From Tenggerimyces flavus (lineage in GTDB: Bacteria; Actinomycetota; Actinomycetes; Propionibacteriales; Actinopolymorphaceae): 64,000 bases of DNA. The stretch lies in assembly GCF_016907715.1 (NCBI RefSeq), contig NZ_JAFBCM010000001.1:7975420-8039419 (forward strand), written 5' to 3'. The notes below the pieces were generated by a model. It was given only the letters and a program-made list of their open reading frames with translations, ran no database searches and had not been told where the DNA came from. Each line of letters begins with the position of its first letter. Within the stretch, counting starts at the first letter, position 1. A program made the translations under genes and the position numbers. Positions 60,161 through 64,000 of the stretch are shown in pieces.

Positions 60161-61406
60161 GGGTGAGGCGGTGATGGCGAAGTGGTCTTCGCTGAAGGTC
60201 GATCCAGTCCGGGGGTAAGAACTCCGGTAATCCATCGAGTGCGATGCGGACCTGCCAGGCGCCTTGGTGGATCAGGCGGTGGTGGTAGCCGCAGAGCAGA
60301 ACCCCGTTGTCCCGAGTGGTGGGTCCGCCTTTGCTCCACGGGACCACGTGGTGGGCGTGACACCAGCCGGGTGGACGGTCACAGCCGGGGAACGCGCAGC
60401 CACCGTCACGGAGTTCGAGCAACCGGCGGAGTTTGCCTTGGAAGAGTCGTTGTTGGGTGTCGGTCAAGAGGCTGACGCGGCCGGGCTGGTCCTCGGGCTT
60501 CACGAGGTAGGTGAGGTCGGCCTCACACATCAACTGCTCGACGAGTTTGCGGGACAGTTCGATCCCGGTGTGCAGGGTCCGCCCACCGGTCCGGGTGACG
60601 GTGACGACCAACTGGGTGGGGTTCCCGCCGTGGGAGGGCACGAGCTGGTCGGCCAACAGCCGGCGGCAGGCTTCGCCGATTGCGTCGGCGTAGCGCTGTT
60701 CGGGGGTACGGGTGTCGCGTCCGTCGGGGCCGGACTGCGGCGCGGCCAACGGGTCGAGGACGAGTTTGAGGCGTTCCCCGACCACCTTCGGCAACCGGCC
60801 GGCGACCCGCCAGGTGCCGGTGGTCTCGTCCCAGCCCATCCGGAAGAACCTGTCCCGGTGCGCCCGCGCCTCTTCCCGCTTCAGTTTCTTCTCCAACACG
60901 TGGTCGGCGAGGTCGGGGTCGATGTTGTCCAGGACATGGTTGCCGACCGTGTGGAGAGTTTTGGCGTCGAAGGTCTTCGCCTCCTCGGCAAGAGTCGCGT
61001 CCACCCGGGCCCGCAGCTCGGGGGTGGAGACCTCCGACGGCAGCAGGTGCACGGTCTTGGAGACGACCCGGGCATGGTCGAGAGAGATCTCCCCCGCTTG
61101 TAGAGCCGCGGTCGTGGCGGGAAGGTCGGCATCGAGGTGCCGGGCCAGCTTCACCAGGCCACCCGCCTCCGCGGTGGTCACGTGCAGGAGGCCGGCGACC
61201 CACTGCTGGGTGTTCGCCGCACCAGCCGCGACGCCGACGTTGCGAGCGTCGGCTTCGCGGATGAGCTCGACCCGGCGGCCCTGAAGCTGGTTCAGCTGGG
61301 TGGCGTTGTCGAGGAGCGCGGTGGTGAGTTCGGAGTCGGTCATCGACCACGCCGACACACCACCAGTAGCGGTGCCGGTGGTGTTCGAGCAGGTGGTCGA
61401 TTCCAT
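60150..61406 (-). CDS. DUF222-HNH endonuclease (13E12 repeat family)
   Basis: A 418-residue protein. Residues about 15-330 are the helical DUF222 region (ELTTALLDNATQLNQLQGRR; VKLARHLDADLPATTAALQA; ISLDHARVVSKTVHLLPSEV). The C-terminal HNH domain is CAFPGCDRPPGWCHAHHVVP, then WSKGGPTTRDNGVLLCGYHH, with cysteines for zinc and the catalytic HH. These proteins occur in many copies in actinobacterial genomes (REP13E12 in mycobacteria) and behave as repeated, possibly mobile, units of unknown biological role. Here the gene lies in an island between two 16-bp direct repeats. Confidence 0.92.
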   Translation of the reverse strand: MESTTCSNTTGTATGGVSAWSMTDSELTTALLDNATQLNQLQGRRVELIREADARNVGVAAGAANTQQWVAGLLHVTTAEAGGLVKLARHLDADLPATTAALQAGEISLDHARVVSKTVHLLPSEVSTPELRARVDATLAEEAKTFDAKTLHTVGNHVLDNIDPDLADHVLEKKLKREEARAHRDRFFRMGWDETTGTWRVAGRLPKVVGERLKLVLDPLAAPQSGPDGRDTRTPEQRYADAIGEACRRLLADQLVPSHGGNPTQLVVTVTRTGGRTLHTGIELSRKLVEQLMCEADLTYLVKPEDQPGRVSLLTDTQQRLFQGKLRRLLELRDGGCAFPGCDRPPGWCHAHHVVPWSKGGPTTRDNGVLLCGYHHRLIHQGAWQVRIALDGLPEFLPPDWIDLQRRPLRHHRLTPAA

Positions 61407-61587
61407 AGCAGAATTCTACCAAGAGAATCGGCTTAATGCCCAACATCGTAAGGGGAATCCCCGACATCACCGCCACCACAAACAACGGCGGGCCCCACAA
61501 GCAGCCGCAACACGGCAACAAACCCAAGGCGCAGGCAGGCCTGTCCCGGGGAACTGTTCCGGGGGGCGGAGGCGGCGCGTGAAAATC

Positions 61588-61695
61588 TGGTGGCCGGGCC
61601 GGGGCGAGTCAAGGGCTGCGTAGCAGTCGCGTAGCGACGCTGCCCGACTGCGAAGCCCGTCGCAGCGCCCTTGACGCGCCCCGGACCGGCCACCA
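61588..61695. repeat. Long imperfect hairpin (33-35 nt arms)
   Basis: Left arm 61588-61620 (TGGTGGCCGGGCCGGGGCGA, ending GTCAAGGGCTGCG) pairs with 61661-61695 with two mismatches and one 2-nt bulge. The 40-bp interval contains a second, inner 7-bp pair GCAGTCG/CGACTGC (61623-61629 with 61645-61651). The whole is about 108 bp of cruciform-like sequence upstream of the DUF222-HNH start. Confidence 0.8.
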
Positions 61696-61980
61696 CACTC
61701 GACCGCCGCCACAGCCCGACCAGCTACTCCGCCCAAGCACAGTTGAGCAAAGCAACAGCATGAGCGGGCCCAAAGGGGGCGATGACAAAGGGGATGGGGA
61801 GCGGCGCCCAGGGTGGCCTTCGTGAAGGATGAGGACTGCGGCACGAGCGGCGTGGGACTGCCCGGCGTGGAGTGGGAGCGCACCTGGCGGAGCGAAGGGG
61901 CGGAGTGATGGCCGCGCGGCGCGCAAGATGGCGAGCCGCGCAAGGTCGCGCGCAGCGCAAGATGACGAGGCACGCAAGAT

Positions 61981-62076
61981 GACGGGCACGCAAGATGACG
62001 GGCACGCAAGATGACGGGCACGCAAGATGACGGGCACGCAAGATGACGGGCACGCAAGATGACGGGCACGCGAGGC
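61981..62076. repeat. Tandem repeat of 16-bp GACGGGCACGCAAGAT units
   Basis: Five perfect head-to-tail copies (61981-62060) followed by one degenerate copy; related degenerate units (GCGCAAGATG, GCGCAAGGTC, GACGAGGCACGCAAGAT) extend upstream to about 61920. There are no spacers or leader, so it is not a CRISPR array. Unit length 16 is not a multiple of three, so it is unlikely to encode repeats. Confidence 0.9.
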
Positions 62077-62201
62077 ACAGAGGCGGTGGGTGAAGTGACA
62101 GCCCAGTGGGTAAAGCGGCCCGGGTGATCGACGAGGGGTGCGGGGGGTGAGCCCCGCCTGCCAGTCGCCACAACACGGCCAGGACGACTTGATTGTCGAG
62201 C

Positions 62202-62477
62202 TCAACCCGACGAGTGTTCCAGCCAATCCTGATAGTCCTCGAGCATGCTCATCGCACCCATTCGATCCTCACGGTCCAGGTTGTCAGCGGCAAGGATGGC
62301 CTCCATGCCCTTCACCAACAGCTCGACGGCCGCGCGGTCATACCCCCGCAACATCGATTTCGAAGGATCGATCAGCAGGACGCCAAACGGCGAGTCCGGC
62401 AGCAGAAGCTCCCGAATGCGGACCGCCCGCTCATAGGACAGCCCAGGGATGTCGATGTACCAATAATCGTCGCTCAC
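62202..62477 (-). CDS. Small hypothetical protein (91 aa)
   Basis: From GTG 62477 the protein begins SDDYWYIDIPGLSYERAVRI and continues with two more helical, acidic stretches (AAVELLVKGMEAILAADNLD; MGAMSMLEDYQDWLEHSSG). It is soluble, with no signal, and I recognise no family. A longer frame to 62510 would cross the gltA terminator hairpin. It lies inside the segment bounded by the 16-bp direct repeats. Confidence 0.6.
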   Translation of the reverse strand: MSDDYWYIDIPGLSYERAVRIRELLLPDSPFGVLLIDPSKSMLRGYDRAAVELLVKGMEAILAADNLDREDRMGAMSMLEDYQDWLEHSSG

Positions 62478-62489
62478 ACACAGACGATC

Positions 62490-62505
62490 CCACGACAAAC
62501 GCCCC
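62490..62505. repeat. 16-bp direct repeat, copy 2 (within gltA terminator)
   Basis: CCACGACAAACGCCCC. Its right half forms part of the gltA terminator stem (62498-62508). The identical copy is at 60105-60120. Confidence 0.7.
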
Positions 62506-62523
62506 CTCAAGCGAGGGGGCGTT
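62498..62523 (-). terminator. gltA intrinsic terminator
   Basis: Perfect 11-bp stem AACGCCCCCTC/GAGGGGGCGTT with the loop AAGC (plus strand), followed on the minus strand by TGTCGTGGG. It begins 20 bp after the citrate synthase stop codon. Confidence 0.75.
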
Positions 62524-62543
62524 CGGCGATGATGCGAAAGAAA

Positions 62544-63833
<1,290 letters not shown>

Positions 63834-64000
63834 GCTCTGTCCTCCGTCCTGCCTAGTCCGGGTCCCAGGGTTGAGGGGTTACCACCCCCAGACACACGCA
63901 CCGCACTCGTGATGTGGCGGCGTGTCAGGCACCTCTCACACATGCGTACACAACTGATCCGAAGCGATGACAAACCATTACTTCAGGCGTTCCGCTGCCG

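Larger units (their letters stand above)
61407..62201. other. 795-bp non-coding stretch upstream of the HNH gene
   Basis: No convincing gene. It contains the long imperfect hairpin at 61588-61695, the tandem repeat at 61981-62076 with degenerate units upstream, and low-complexity GC-rich sequence. It is the least gene-like part of the window. Confidence 0.8.

Noticed and set aside
61981-62076. CRISPR array
   Set aside because: The 16-bp units are directly abutting with no unique spacers and there are no cas genes in the window.
63834-64000. GlxR/CRP site in the gltA promoter
   Set aside because: TCACAC and GTGTCAG fragments occur, but no TGTGA-N6-TCACA arrangement with correct spacing.

Overview
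The window is 64 kb of high-GC, gene-dense bacterial chromosome, about two thirds of it coded on the minus strand. GTG and TTG starts are frequent, and several gene families are typical of Actinomycetota: DUF3017, a DUF6350/PerM-like membrane protein, DUF222-HNH, PspC-histidine kinase and class F sortase. The gene content and the sucC-sucD-DUF6350-purN-purH and DUF3017-mdh-icd blocks suggest a soil actinomycete, perhaps of the order Propionibacteriales (Kribbella or Actinopolymorpha relatives). That placement is inference and no rRNA is present to test it. I see no tRNA, rRNA, CRISPR array, transposase or phage gene.

Layout. 0-3.4 kb: VOC protein, alcohol dehydrogenase-like oxidoreductase, a true formylglycine-generating enzyme and an enolase-superfamily enzyme. 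3.5-7.1 kb: icd, a PIN/Phd toxin-antitoxin pair, mdh and DUF3017. 7.2-16 kb: an accessory block (TetR with FAD monooxygenase, GT-C-like membrane protein and hydrolase, FG-GAP propeller protein, DinB-ankyrin protein divergent from a WYL regulator, NYN nuclease). 16-23 kb: purH, purN, DUF6350 and sucD-sucC, with a DHFR-like gene and a DUF4190 gene inserted. 23-34 kb: ricin-like secreted protein, cobalamin-binding mutase subunit, lipase, M23 peptidase, NmrA-like protein, pcrA, a gamma-carbonic-anhydrase-like protein, a secreted peptidylarginine deiminase of the animal-like type, and a double GNAT protein. 34-42 kb: orphan oligopeptide-binding lipoprotein, a 1477-residue subtilase and a receiverless winged-helix regulator. 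42-47.5 kb: PIG-L deacetylase and a PspC/LiaF-like cluster divergent from a PspC-kinase/response-regulator pair. 47.5-60 kb: second orphan peptide-binding protein, dimethylformamidase-like protein, threonine synthase, dapD/dapE, glycosyltransferase, and class F sortase coupled to a GT-C membrane protein. 60-64 kb: a DUF222-HNH island and gltA.

Functionally the conserved core is central metabolism: four TCA-cycle enzymes or complexes (citrate synthase, isocitrate dehydrogenase, succinyl-CoA ligase, malate dehydrogenase), the last steps of IMP synthesis, and two lysine/meso-diaminopimelate steps. Around it sit envelope and secreted functions.

The most unusual signal is non-coding. A family of 51-bp intergenic hairpins has 21-nt arms with a constant GGGCACC/GGTGCCC core, outer and inner stems that covary between copies, and a constant AACCTAT loop. 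There are three tandem copies after sucD and two more, plus a half-element, between the gamma-carbonic-anhydrase-like gene and pcrA. Other points of interest are the bacterial PAD enzyme, a DUF222-HNH island bounded by a 16-bp direct repeat taken from the gltA terminator, likely non-canonical starts (CTG for purN, possibly ATC for the kinase), and candidate operators for four regulatory loci.
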